A stretch of DNA of 63,431 bases, from the NCBI GenBank assembly GCA_017470935.1, contig JAFUXG010000008.1, positions 1 through 63,431 of the forward strand. Direction: 5' to 3'. The notes under the pieces are model-generated. The model was not told the DNA's origin. It saw only the letters and a program-made list of their open reading frames with translations, and ran no database searches. The position numbers and the translations under genes are program-made. This document shows, piece by piece, positions 8,121 through 17,198 of the stretch. Origin of the DNA: Lachnospiraceae bacterium (GTDB lineage Bacteria > Bacillota > Clostridia > Lachnospirales > Lachnospiraceae). Every line of letters begins with the position of its first letter. Positions within the stretch are counted from its first letter, which is position 1.

Positions 8121-8984
8121 TTACCCATCATAGGCTGCCTGAAGCACCTCTTTAAGCTTCTCTGCACCAACCCGGTCTATGGTGAACTTAAAACGTTCAC
8201 CTGCATTTGCGTTATCATCAAAGAACTGTATCGCTGCGTCTGTTACTCTGAAAAGCTGTTCTTCATCGGTAATAAGCGGCAACAGCTCTGTGCCTTTACT
8301 AATTGAATTGCCAAATGTTCCACCAAAGGATAACCAGTATGCCGGCTGCGCATCCCATGCATCTGTGGGACATGATTTCACGCATCTTCCACAATAATTA
8401 CATTTATCAAAATCCACATTAACCTTGCCATCATCTATGGTTATTGCATTGGATCTGCACACCTTTGCACACAGACCGCAATTGATACACGCCTCTTCCT
8501 TCCACTTCATCTCTAACGCGCCCTTAATACCTACATCATTTTCCTCTGCCTTTAGACAGTTATTCTGACATCCGGTCACACCAAACTTGAACTTGTGTGG
8601 AAGCTCTCTTCCGAAATAGCGTTCATTTAATTTTAATGCGATATCATATGTATCGATATTACCGCTTGGGCATATCTCACTTCCCTGGCAGGCTGTCACT
8701 GTCCGTACACGGGGTCCGCAGACGCCGGGCTTACAGCCGCCTTCTGCAAGGGAATCCTTAACATCATCAATATCCTTAAGCTTAATAAATGGTATCTCCA
8801 CTCCCTGCCTTGAAGTCAGGTGAACGTGGCCATCGCCATACTTCTCAGCCACCTCGGCAATCTTCTTAAGATTTTCAGCCGTTAATGTACCTCCCACAAC
8901 GGCCAGACGAAGTGAAAAATTGTCTTTTTGTTTTTGTCTCATGAACCCACCCTTTTTAAGGGTTCCATAATCTACCTCTGCCAT
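8121..8984 (-). CDS. Siroheme-type sulfite reductase with ferredoxin domain
   Basis: A 287-residue monomeric nitrite/sulfite-reductase-family protein. The siroheme-[4Fe-4S] ligands appear as TACQGSEICPSG and TGCQNNCLKAEEND (C-x5-C and C-x3-C). An inserted bacterial ferredoxin domain follows with two clusters, CINCGLCAKVCRS and CNYCGRCVKSCPTD. The layout resembles small AsrC-like anaerobic sulfite reductases. It should reduce sulfite to sulfide with electrons from ferredoxin, feeding the MetY/carrier pathway. Start ATG at 8984 has AAGGAG seven bases upstream. Nitrite as alternative substrate cannot be excluded, but all neighbours are sulfur genes. Confidence 0.85.
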   Translation of the reverse strand: MAEVDYGTLKKGGFMRQKQKDNFSLRLAVVGGTLTAENLKKIAEVAEKYGDGHVHLTSRQGVEIPFIKLKDIDDVKDSLAEGGCKPGVCGPRVRTVTACQGSEICPSGNIDTYDIALKLNERYFGRELPHKFKFGVTGCQNNCLKAEENDVGIKGALEMKWKEEACINCGLCAKVCRSNAITIDDGKVNVDFDKCNYCGRCVKSCPTDAWDAQPAYWLSFGGTFGNSISKGTELLPLITDEEQLFRVTDAAIQFFDDNANAGERFKFTIDRVGAEKLKEVLQAAYDG

Positions 8985-9022
8985 GTAATCTCTCCTTATT
9001 ATTTTGTGCACTACTCATACAG

Positions 9023-10279
9023 CTACGCAGTTTTTGTTATATCCTCTGTTTTTATTGCCTGAAGAAAATCCTTTTTCAGATCTTCTACATCCTCAATTCC
9101 AACGCTTATCCGGATCATATCCTCATATACTCCAGACTGCAGCTGCTCCTCCTTTGACAAATGAGCCGCAATTGTGGATGCAGGGTGAAGTACCAAGGTT
9201 TTTGTATCTCCTATATTTGACAAAATAAATGGTATCTTAAGCTTATTCATTATGGAGAAGGCTCTCTCCTTGCTTCCTACCCTTACGGTTACTATTGCAC
9301 CATACCGGTTGCCAAACTGTTCACTTGCTAATCTGTGGTCAGGATGATCGAAAAATCCCGGATAATTAACGATAAAATCAGAATCCAATCCTCTTAGGTA
9401 CTGAGCCAGCTCCCATGCATTTTCACATTGCCTTTCCATACGAAGCCCTAAGGTCTCCAGCCCCAAAATGTTAAGAAATGCATTCTGTGGTGACAGGCAG
9501 CCTCCGGTACTCCTGAACAATCCGTTTCTAAGCTTTGCTATATAGGCAAAGGGTCCAAATTTCCTATAGGGAAGCAATCCGGGATAACGCTCATCCCATT
9601 TAAACTTGCCTCCATACACCAGCACACCGCTTATAGCATCACTGTTTCCATTTATGTATTTTGATGAAGAATGTACCACCACATCAGCCCCTAAGGATAA
9701 GGGTTTTACAAGCATAGGCGTTGTAGTGGTGTTGTCAATGATAAGTGGCAGGTTATGTGCATGAGCCATATCTGCTATACTCTTAATATCTGTAACATCA
9801 AGCTTTGGATTGCCTATGGTCTCCGCAAATATCACTCTGGTCTTATCAGTAATCAGCTTTTCGTATGCCGCAGGTACATTCTCGCTTACAAACCTTGTTG
9901 TAATTCCAAATGCCTTAAGATCATCGAACAGTTCAACCGTTCCGCCGTAGAGTCCGGCAGATGCCACCACCTCATCACCACTCTGAAGTATATTCATCAA
10001 TGCATTAAAGAGTGCCGACATTCCTGAAGCACACGCCACACTGCCTATTCCGCCTTCTAATAAGGTAATACGTTTTTCAAAATCTTCAATGGTGGGATTA
10101 TTGATCCTTGTATATGAAAATCCCATTGCTTTATTATTAAATATCCCTTCTAATTCTTCTGCATTCTCATGTCTGAATGCACTGCTTTGATAAATCGGAA
10201 CATGGGTTGCACCATTTGGATAATAAGTATCCACACCATGGAGCAGCACAGTGTTAAAGCTAAACTCTGTACCTTGCAT
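9023..10279 (-). CDS. metY: O-acetylhomoserine sulfhydrylase
   Basis: A 418-residue PLP enzyme of the Cys/Met metabolism family. It joins O-acetylhomoserine with sulfide, or with carrier-protein thiocarboxylate in some bacteria, to give homocysteine. Visible motifs are YTRINNPT, the ASAGLYGGT segment and the PLP lysine in VVHSSSKYINGNSDAISG. Length and the KFGPFAYIAKLRNGLFRSTGGCLSP block fit MetY rather than cystathionine enzymes. It is the first gene of the operon, behind a strong promoter and an AAGGAG site. In the Wolinella hcy system MetY works with the HcyS thiocarboxylate; the downstream carrier, E1 and JAMM genes imply the same here. Confidence 0.9.
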   Translation of the reverse strand: MQGTEFSFNTVLLHGVDTYYPNGATHVPIYQSSAFRHENAEELEGIFNNKAMGFSYTRINNPTIEDFEKRITLLEGGIGSVACASGMSALFNALMNILQSGDEVVASAGLYGGTVELFDDLKAFGITTRFVSENVPAAYEKLITDKTRVIFAETIGNPKLDVTDIKSIADMAHAHNLPLIIDNTTTTPMLVKPLSLGADVVVHSSSKYINGNSDAISGVLVYGGKFKWDERYPGLLPYRKFGPFAYIAKLRNGLFRSTGGCLSPQNAFLNILGLETLGLRMERQCENAWELAQYLRGLDSDFIVNYPGFFDHPDHRLASEQFGNRYGAIVTVRVGSKERAFSIMNKLKIPFILSNIGDTKTLVLHPASTIAAHLSKEEQLQSGVYEDMIRISVGIEDVEDLKKDFLQAIKTEDITKTA

Positions 10280-10353
10280 TTAATATCTCCTTTTCCTATC
10301 CTTTCAGTATGTTTTTGCTATAAAACAACCTTAAAGATATTAACAATATCGTT

Positions 10354-10382
10354 ATATTATTCTTTATTTCCTACTTTGTCAA
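10354..10382 (-). promoter_or_regulatory. Sigma-A promoter of the sulfur operon
   Basis: TTGACA (10377-10382) and TAATAT (10354-10359) are separated by exactly 17 bases on the minus strand, about 75 bases before metY. CCTATT occurs twice directly upstream and overlapping the -35 region, and an imperfect TAGGAAATA follows; these may be a regulator site, possibly of an Rrf2-type cysteine regulator, but that is a guess. No S-box or T-box structure is seen in the 170-bp gap. Confidence 0.8.
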
Positions 10383-10453
10383 TAGGATTTAATAGGTTAT
10401 ATTATAGTTTTTTTATAACACCTGCAATAGCCTTTACCTATAAGATATTTCTT

Positions 10454-11077
10454 TTATACAAATTCCTTAATCTTTTCATACACTGCCTCTGCCAAAGCTG
10501 CGTGCCCCTCTTCATTCATATGCTCCTGATCCTCCTCACTTGGTGATGCCACAGAGGATGCATCAAGATAAAATATATCCTCCTTGTCAGCAATCCCTCT
10601 ATACACTACCGCCAGTCCTTCATTAACTTCTATAGAGTTTTTTGAAAATTCCGGATCATATTCCCGCTGCCATACCTTGTCTCCAAAGTGTATGGGGGAT
10701 ATGAGAAGAATCTTACTCCTTGAAGAATATAATTTAATAAGTCTTATAAGCCGTTCTATGCCAAGTCCGATAACCTCCGATGTTGCTCCGTATACTGTCT
10801 TACAATCATTAGTACCAAGCATAAGCACGATAACATCCGGGTTCTCATTGGTTTCAAGAACTGCCGGAAGAAGCTTAAAGCCATTGCGGTAATCCCTTAA
10901 TGGATCGTCAAATATTGTGGTTCTCCCGCAAAGCCCCTCCTCTATAACATGATAATCATCTACTCCAAGCTTCTCGTTTAATATTCCGGTCCATCTCACC
11001 GTCCATTCATATCTTCCACCTTTTCTTGGAATCAGGCCATATGTATTGGAATCTCCAAAGCATAGAATCTGTTTCAT
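10454..11077 (-). CDS. SGNH/GDSL-family hydrolase
   Basis: A 207-residue esterase-like protein. The four SGNH blocks are visible: GDSNTYG (nucleophile Ser), the Gly of block II near LCGRTT, GTNDCK, and the terminal Asp/His region EEDQEHMNEEGH. Family members deacylate carbohydrates or lipids. No signal peptide is present, so it is cytoplasmic. The substrate is unknown. It lies upstream of the sulfur operon on the same strand but has its own spacing of 175 bp, so co-transcription is unlikely. Confidence 0.85.
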   Translation of the reverse strand: MKQILCFGDSNTYGLIPRKGGRYEWTVRWTGILNEKLGVDDYHVIEEGLCGRTTIFDDPLRDYRNGFKLLPAVLETNENPDVIVLMLGTNDCKTVYGATSEVIGLGIERLIRLIKLYSSRSKILLISPIHFGDKVWQREYDPEFSKNSIEVNEGLAVVYRGIADKEDIFYLDASSVASPSEEDQEHMNEEGHAALAEAVYEKIKEFV

Positions 11078-11191
11078 CCCTGTTCACCTCACCTCATTAA
11101 ACATATTGTTTTCACGAAAAAATAATAACACCATAATGGAAAATAGGAAAATACTTAAAGCTTATATTCGGCAAAAGGAAATGTCTATAGC

Positions 11192-11239
11192 AAAAAATCC
11201 ATGAAAATGTCATGTCATAAAACATTCCCATGGATTTTT
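11192..11239. terminator. Bidirectional terminator after the gamma-glutamyl operon
   Basis: An 11-bp stem AAAAATCCATG/CATGGATTTTT with an inner AATGT/ACATT helix is flanked by A and T runs. It lies just downstream of the minus-strand gshA stop. Confidence 0.75.
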
Positions 11240-11259
11240 AGAAATATTATAATTATATA

Positions 11260-12684
11260 TTATGATACCTTTATCTCTCGTGATCCACTATCTCTTTTGC
11301 GTATTTTCATACACTCATCATCTGTCTTATCTTTATATAACTCAATCCCCTTTTCATCAGCTCTTTCCTTACACAGCTTAAGTCCCTTTTCCACAAAGCC
11401 ATCGGCAAACTGCTTGCGAATCTTCCACGCATAGCGGTTATCAGCATCTTCAAATTTGGCTGTCTGATAATCTAACACATCCTCTATAAGTGAAAGTTCA
11501 TTGCTTACATCAGTACCTGATGTCTTATATACCTTCCGATAGAAGCTCTTCATATCCTTAAGCACCTCTACTGCTGCATCCGCCACCCATAATGTCCTAT
11601 GGTCCGGGGTTACAACATTTACGGTCTTAAGATCATAATGTGCTGCATTCTTAGTATTCTGTATTGCGAACACCTGCTCTCCTGCATCCACGTTGATTTC
11701 CGGCGTTGCTGCCAGATATGAAAGAAGAAGCTTGATAAAATAAACATCCTTCTCTTCTATCCCCCAAGGTGTCAAAGGGTTCAGATCTATCATTCTAAGC
11801 TCAATATGGCTTACTCCTTTGTTCTTAAGGTCTTCCAGATTATATACCCCTGCCGGTTTCAATCGCACAGGATAGTACAGCTCGGCTGACGAATGAATAA
11901 GTCCCTGCTCTACATACTTAAGTATGCTGTCCACATAATGTTCTATATCAGAATAGTCCAATATTGGAGTGAACATATTCCAATAACCAAGCTCAGAGCA
12001 TCTGGTGCTTCCCATACCGTTAAATATATCCTTGCCTGTCACACCCTTTTCCACATAAGAGCTGTCAAGCAGGGGGCTTGCTGCAGTTGCAGCCACAATA
12101 AGCCAGTTATATACCTGCACCTTTGCTGCAAGGGACATATAGAAGCTGTCCTTATACCTGCGATACTCTTCCTTAAGCTTTGTCGCATCATAGCCAGACG
12201 CAGCCTTATACTTTGTGATAAAATCCTCATATAACAGGTCATCGGAGAAGGAATAGTTGAAATGAATTCCCGAAAATGTCATCTTATACCTGCCATATCT
12301 GTCAGACAAATAATAGCGGTAATTCTTCTTATGAATCTCTTCGTCCTTATATTCAGCTATAGGAATCTCATTCTCTTTGCGTATATATGGCGGATTAGAA
12401 AATGGCCACAGATACTCAGGCTCCTCTAATCCTGCAAGGGTCTTCTGTATTCTCAAGGTATGGAACTTAAGCTGCTCCATAGCCTCACATACATTTTCGG
12501 CAACAGCAGTATTGATCTCTGTCTGATTCTCACAGAAATCTCTTACAATGAAGGGATCATTCGGGAAGGGATGGGGTGTAAGAGCAAAATATCCATCCTT
12601 ATCAATTCTAAGGCTCTCCTTTTCAAGACCTATATTGCCTTCCAAAAGTAAATCTCTAACCTTACTGTTCTTAATATCTAACAT
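11260..12684 (-). CDS. gshA: Glutamate-cysteine ligase, GshA type
   Basis: A 474-residue enzyme joining glutamate and cysteine through the gamma-carboxyl. Diagnostic parts are the N-terminal GNIGLEKESLRID (metal/ATP glutamates), the FSGIHFNYSFSD block, GSTRCSELGYW and the YYPVRLKP segment. This matches the ligase half of the bifunctional GshAB of Firmicutes, but the ATP-grasp glutathione synthetase half is missing and no synthetase gene is in the window. The product may therefore stop at gamma-glutamylcysteine. Start ATG at 12684 has GAGGA seven bases upstream. It is the last gene of an operon with a second, unrelated ligase. Confidence 0.88.
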   Translation of the reverse strand: MLDIKNSKVRDLLLEGNIGLEKESLRIDKDGYFALTPHPFPNDPFIVRDFCENQTEINTAVAENVCEAMEQLKFHTLRIQKTLAGLEEPEYLWPFSNPPYIRKENEIPIAEYKDEEIHKKNYRYYLSDRYGRYKMTFSGIHFNYSFSDDLLYEDFITKYKAASGYDATKLKEEYRRYKDSFYMSLAAKVQVYNWLIVAATAASPLLDSSYVEKGVTGKDIFNGMGSTRCSELGYWNMFTPILDYSDIEHYVDSILKYVEQGLIHSSAELYYPVRLKPAGVYNLEDLKNKGVSHIELRMIDLNPLTPWGIEEKDVYFIKLLLSYLAATPEINVDAGEQVFAIQNTKNAAHYDLKTVNVVTPDHRTLWVADAAVEVLKDMKSFYRKVYKTSGTDVSNELSLIEDVLDYQTAKFEDADNRYAWKIRKQFADGFVEKGLKLCKERADEKGIELYKDKTDDECMKIRKRDSGSREIKVS

Positions 12685-12750
12685 ATTGAAGTCCTCACAA
12701 ATCTTATTAAAAGCAATTTTGAGCTTAGTCAAATTACATCAATGTCATCC

Positions 12751-14166
12751 CTAACAAGCCTTATTCTTTTTGTATTCGTTTTCTCTTTTCACTGAAGCAT
12801 ATTCCATAATATAATCTTCCATGGTCTTGCCATCTTCAATCCCCTGAAGCATTCTAAGCGCAGGTGATTCAAGTCTTGCTGCCCTATCAAATAAAGGCTC
12901 AAGATATATCTCCTCACCAAATCCCCGCTTCTTAAGTCCTGCCTTTGCAAGCTCTAATATCTTACGGCAAAGATGCTTAAGTCTGGTCTGGTCAACAAAG
13001 TCCGGAAGCTTAACTCCATTCATAAGCTTTCTCAATTCTCCGGCAGTATAGCCATGATGATAGATAACTGTATCCTTTTCCATCAGCTCTATGACCTTAT
13101 CTACCTCACTTGATAATCCAATATGAAATGCAGCCACAGACATGGCATCTGAAAAAGGCTGGCAGCAGCCGCTTCTGTATTCTATAGTTCCTCTAAATGT
13201 AAGATCCTCAAATTTATATGTCCTTAATAATCTAAGATCATCATCCTCCGGTGTAAATGTATAAGAGTGATACTCTCCATTCTCAAAGTACTCGGCCTCA
13301 ATACTCTCACGCTCAAAATATTCTATGATAGGAATAGGCTTAAAATGCAGATAATGACCTTCTCTTTCTGCACAGAATATGCTTGTTCTGCTAATGTATT
13401 CCAAAAGCTCATCAACATTTTCCGGAATATGTTCAAACATTCCGATATTATGAGGATTAATGCCATGGGTACTATTCTCCCAGAACATATCTCTCACACA
13501 GAGATTGTCAGGCTCCTCCTCCATCCATGCATTTGCAAACAAGAGACTCTTAATAGGCTCAAGCATAGAAAATGCCCTGATGGTCTCAATGAGCTTATCC
13601 TTCTTAACATCAAGCTGCACCTGGGAAGCACAGGCGTATGTTGCAAAGTCAGGATATGGATGAAAATACATAGGGAACCTCCAATCCTGTGCTCTCTTAA
13701 GATAGCCCTCCAGCATCTGATATCTGGGAACAGGAAGAAATTCCTTTCGATTAACCTTGTGTCCCGGATTGATACCCATACCTGTAAGAATATGTCCATT
13801 GGACATGAGCTTATCATTTAACTCCGTAATATAATCTGAAAACCTTTCCCATATTGCCTTTAAGGATCTTTCCTTTCCAAAGGAGAACTCCATATTATTA
13901 TAGGAACAGTCAAAGGAAAGATTATCCCCGGTCACCGGGTCTGTATAGGAATAGCAGCTGCCCTCACTGTCTATACCCACAGGCTCAAAGCCCCGTACCC
14001 TGCAGAAGCCTTCAGTCACAGCCTTGGTAACGGCAAAATCAGTAGCTTTCCCACTAAGATTAACCACCGGCATCTCAATCTCTATACCGATGTAATCCTT
14101 CTTATTCTTTTCCGTAGGTGCAATGTATCTCTCATACAAAGACGCCTTGATCTGCTCTCTATCCAT
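12751..14166 (-). CDS. Glutamate-cysteine ligase family 2 (GCS2) protein
   Basis: A 471-residue GCS2/EgtA-like ligase. Features include YIGIEIEMPVV near the N-terminus, FDCSYNNMEFSFGKE, MGINPGHKV and TIEYRSGCCQPFSDAM. This family makes gamma-glutamyl bonds, usually to cysteine. It is not homologous at sequence level to the GshA-type gene directly downstream, so two different gamma-glutamyl ligases sit in one operon. They may use different amine acceptors. Start ATG at 14166 has GGAGG eight bases upstream. Substrate specificity cannot be read from sequence. Confidence 0.82.
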   Translation of the reverse strand: MDREQIKASLYERYIAPTEKNKKDYIGIEIEMPVVNLSGKATDFAVTKAVTEGFCRVRGFEPVGIDSEGSCYSYTDPVTGDNLSFDCSYNNMEFSFGKERSLKAIWERFSDYITELNDKLMSNGHILTGMGINPGHKVNRKEFLPVPRYQMLEGYLKRAQDWRFPMYFHPYPDFATYACASQVQLDVKKDKLIETIRAFSMLEPIKSLLFANAWMEEEPDNLCVRDMFWENSTHGINPHNIGMFEHIPENVDELLEYISRTSIFCAEREGHYLHFKPIPIIEYFERESIEAEYFENGEYHSYTFTPEDDDLRLLRTYKFEDLTFRGTIEYRSGCCQPFSDAMSVAAFHIGLSSEVDKVIELMEKDTVIYHHGYTAGELRKLMNGVKLPDFVDQTRLKHLCRKILELAKAGLKKRGFGEEIYLEPLFDRAARLESPALRMLQGIEDGKTMEDYIMEYASVKRENEYKKNKAC

Positions 14167-14260
14167 TCCAGCTTCCTCCAATCTTCTGCCTAGGGCTATT
14201 TTTATAATTCTTTTCTTTGTCTGAATGCTTTGTTCTTATAATCTGTATGAAATCTTCAGA

Positions 14261-15085
14261 TTACAGATTCGAAAATGCCAGGTATAGCTGGCTTACTGCC
14301 TCAGGATCCTCATGATACTCATTGCCATGGGACTTACCCTCAAAGACAAGGTCTGCTCCCTTATAGGCCACCAGGGTTGTCATAGGCATCTCTTTCCAGT
14401 CGTCTTTCATAAATCTCTTCTCTCCCGGATGTCCATCACCATAGAAAATGCTGCTATTTATGAGAGGCTCTGTAGATATGAGTACTCCACAGCTTCCCTT
14501 GTGGTAATGTAAGGAGCCCGCAAAGTTGGTATGTCCATATAACAGTTCTCCATCATATATAAGCAGATTGAGCTTGTTGCCCTTTGCCATAGGACCTATT
14601 GCTGCGTCTATAACAGCAAATCTCTCATCTGCATCAAGGGCCTCTCCCTTATCCTTTGTGCTTTCATTAATCTTATCTATGAGATACAGCAGTATTCTTT
14701 CACTGTCTGTATCGCCCTTCTGCCTTCTTACATATTCATCCATAGGCTCATATTCAAAAATGGTCCCATTGTGTATGAGTGTCCACCGTCTTCCACTATC
14801 GTCAAAGCCGGTAAATGGATGGCAGTTCTTAAGCTCCACATTACCAATGGTTGCATAGCGTATATGGGCAAGCAGCGCAGGAGATGTAATCTTCTCTGAC
14901 AGCCTGCTTTTCAGATATTCACTTTTGTTGGCAGAAAGCACCTCTTTCTCAATATTGGCCTGCTCACCGTTAAGTAATGCCAGTCCCCAGCCATTAGGAT
15001 GTAAGTCACTGTGGGAGTAGAATTCCTTAAGTACATCATTAAGCTCTATATATTCATTTCCACTATATCCAAAAATCTGGCACAT
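14261..15085 (-). CDS. Class II glutamine amidotransferase-like hydrolase (EgtC/YafJ-like)
   Basis: A 274-residue Ntn-type protein. The start ATG at 15085 gives MCQIFGYSG, so Cys2 becomes the N-terminal nucleophile after Met removal; AAGGAGG upstream supports this start over a longer frame. Family landmarks are HPNGWGLA, LLAHIRYATIG, HPFTG, LIHNGTI and GDTDSERI. There is no attached synthetase domain. Stand-alone members such as EgtC hydrolyse gamma-glutamyl amides in thiol biosynthesis. Being first in an operon with two gamma-glutamyl ligases, it may remove a gamma-glutamyl group from an intermediate. Confidence 0.85.
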   Translation of the reverse strand: MCQIFGYSGNEYIELNDVLKEFYSHSDLHPNGWGLALLNGEQANIEKEVLSANKSEYLKSRLSEKITSPALLAHIRYATIGNVELKNCHPFTGFDDSGRRWTLIHNGTIFEYEPMDEYVRRQKGDTDSERILLYLIDKINESTKDKGEALDADERFAVIDAAIGPMAKGNKLNLLIYDGELLYGHTNFAGSLHYHKGSCGVLISTEPLINSSIFYGDGHPGEKRFMKDDWKEMPMTTLVAYKGADLVFEGKSHGNEYHEDPEAVSQLYLAFSNL

Positions 15086-15237
15086 AGGCTCCCCCTCCTT
15101 GTTATATCTATCAGCTGCCAAGCCTTTGCGGGATGATTGAATATCAATTACAAGGGAATATAGCTTATACCCTCAGATTAGTAATTATCAGATTACGAAT
15201 TCCATATATTTCCTATTATTATAATATGTTTGTGGGT

Positions 15238-15266
15238 ATTATATTCCCATCATACTGATATGTCAA
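15238..15266 (-). promoter_or_regulatory. Sigma-A promoter of the gamma-glutamyl operon
   Basis: A perfect TTGACA (15261-15266), 17-base spacer and TATAAT (15238-15243) on the minus strand, about 150 bp before the amidotransferase ATG. Confidence 0.85.
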
Positions 15267-15283
15267 TCATATTATTGTCCCAG

Positions 15284-15325
15284 CAAGAAAAGTACCTGTT
15301 ACTGTTCGTAAGCAGGTACTTTCTT
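15284..15325. terminator. Terminator after metQ
   Basis: Stem AAGAAAAGTACCTG / CAGGTACTTTCTT, flanked by T-rich sequence, lies 100 bp downstream of the metQ stop. Confidence 0.75.
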
Positions 15326-15423
15326 ATTGTTAGGCTACGTTTGTTTATCACACATTTATTATCTTAATTCAAACACACATTTTAATCACTAATATTTCAC
15401 ACCTTTTTTAAGGAGTTACTTAA

Positions 15424-16338
15424 TTATTCAAATGGTACAACTGCTCCATCATATGTACTGTTGATATAATTTTTGATATCATCAGACTTAAGAACCTCTA
15501 CCAAAGCCTTGATTGCATCGCTATTTTCATTTCCTTCCTTAACAGCGATTACATTAACATATGTCTTAGCTGCCTCTGAATCATTCTGCTCATAAGCAAG
15601 TGCATCCTTGCCAACAGAGAAGCCTGCCTCTAACGCATAGTTACCATTTAATACTACATAAGCATTCTCAGATACAACTCTTGCAACCTGTGCTGCCTCT
15701 AGCTCAACAATATTGATATTATGAGGATTCTCCTCGATATCAGTAACAGTTGCTGTAAGACCTGCACCATCCTTTAACTTGATGATTCCGTTATCCTGTA
15801 ACAAAAGAAGTGCTCTTGCCTCGTTGGTTGTGTCATTAGGTACTGCAATTGAATCACCGTCAGCTATGTCATCAAGAGATGTCTTAGTTCCCGGGTAGAT
15901 TCCGAATGGCTCATAGTGGATTCCGCCTGCATTTACAAGGTGTGTACCCTTCTCCTCATTAAAGCTCTCAAGGTATGGAATGTGCTGGAAGTAGTTAGCG
16001 TCATACTCTCCTGCTTCTACAACCTCATTAGGCTGAACATAATCTTCAAACTCTGTGATCTCAAGGTCATATCCCTTGTCTGCAAGTAATGCCTTTGCCT
16101 GATTAAGAATCTCTGCATGTGGTGTAGGTGAAGCTGCGATCTTGATGGTCACTGCCTCACCACTACTTGCTGTGTCATCTGAAGCTGCATCTACATCCTC
16201 CGCTTCCTCTGTATCCTCTACCGCTTCTGTTTCTGCTTCAGTATCTGCAGGTGCTGTTGTATCAGCTCCTCCACATCCTGTGATCACTCCTGCTACCAAA
16301 ACTCCTGCTGTCAATAATGATAAAAATTTCTTCTTCAT
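15424..16338 (-). CDS. metQ: Methionine ABC transporter substrate-binding lipoprotein
   Basis: A 304-residue NlpA/MetQ-type lipoprotein that captures methionine outside the membrane. The signal peptide MKKKFLSLLTAGVLVAG ends at a lipobox before Cys (VITGC). An acidic Thr/Glu/Asp linker follows, then the NlpA domain beginning IKIAASPTPHAEIL. YFQHIPYL and PNDTTNEARAL are ligand-lobe landmarks. Start ATG at 16338 follows a GAGGAAAAAG site; the longer frame to 16389 would bury the signal peptide. It is the last gene of metNIQ. Confidence 0.92.
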   Translation of the reverse strand: MKKKFLSLLTAGVLVAGVITGCGGADTTAPADTEAETEAVEDTEEAEDVDAASDDTASSGEAVTIKIAASPTPHAEILNQAKALLADKGYDLEITEFEDYVQPNEVVEAGEYDANYFQHIPYLESFNEEKGTHLVNAGGIHYEPFGIYPGTKTSLDDIADGDSIAVPNDTTNEARALLLLQDNGIIKLKDGAGLTATVTDIEENPHNINIVELEAAQVARVVSENAYVVLNGNYALEAGFSVGKDALAYEQNDSEAAKTYVNVIAVKEGNENSDAIKALVEVLKSDDIKNYINSTYDGAVVPFE

Positions 16339-16444
16339 AACTTTTTCCTCACTTTCTTCCTTATACTTATAAATATCCCCTTTATACATTTAACCCATAA
16401 TGATGGAACTGCTTACCCTATATATAGGCTTACATGACTTACCA

Positions 16445-17104
16445 TCACTTTCTCTTGTCAAGTCTTGATGCAAAGAACATCCCGACTGTCTGGAACAGCT
16501 GTACCAGCAGCACCAGCAGCACCACCGTAGCAATCATGATATCTGACTGGTATCTGTAATATCCATAGCGGATCGCGATATCTCCAAGACCGCCTCCGCC
16601 TACTGTTCCTGCCATTGCGGAATAACCAAGTATGGTTCCGATGGCAATGGTCACTCCGGTAATAAGCGATGTCCTCGCCTCCACCAGCATAACCTTTATA
16701 ATGATTCGGAGATTTCCTGCTCCCATTGATCTGGCAGCTTCGATAACTCCGTAATCAACCTCTTTCAAGGACGACTCCACCATTCGTGCGATAAATGGTA
16801 CTGCCGCCACCACTAACGGAACAACTGTTGCAGTTGAACCTGTACTCTTGCCTACCAGTAATCTGGTAAGGGGTATGATAAGTATCAATAATATTAGAAA
16901 CGGTATGCTTCGCACAATGTTTGCGATAACATCCAGTATCTTGTATAAAACTGCATTGGGCGAAAGGCCATCCTTGTCTGATACTGCTAAGAGCACTCCC
17001 ATGGGAAGCCCGAACAGATAGCCAAGTGCTGTGGAGAACAGGGTCATATATAAGGTCTCGCCTATTCCCTTGATTATCATCTGTGTTATCTCAGGCGTCC
17101 ACAT
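16445..17104 (-). CDS. metI: Methionine ABC transporter permease
   Basis: A 219-residue membrane permease with about five hydrophobic helices. The EAA loop is seen as EAARSMGAGNLRIIIKVMLVEARTSLI, the contact site for MetN. GYSAMAGTVGGGGLGDIAIRYGYYRYQ is typical of MetI. It lies between metN and metQ on the same strand. Confidence 0.92.
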   Translation of the reverse strand: MWTPEITQMIIKGIGETLYMTLFSTALGYLFGLPMGVLLAVSDKDGLSPNAVLYKILDVIANIVRSIPFLILLILIIPLTRLLVGKSTGSTATVVPLVVAAVPFIARMVESSLKEVDYGVIEAARSMGAGNLRIIIKVMLVEARTSLITGVTIAIGTILGYSAMAGTVGGGGLGDIAIRYGYYRYQSDIMIATVVLLVLLVQLFQTVGMFFASRLDKRK

Positions 17105-17198
17105 GACCTGTCACCTCCCTGTAAGAAGCTTTTTTGCTGCAACATCGGTGTACCACCGATCTTAATATTGTTCTATTATCAAACATTAACGTATTCTC

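Noticed and set aside
11260-12684. Bifunctional glutathione synthase GshAB
   Set aside because: Only the ligase half is present at 474 residues, and no ATP-grasp half is found in any frame nearby.
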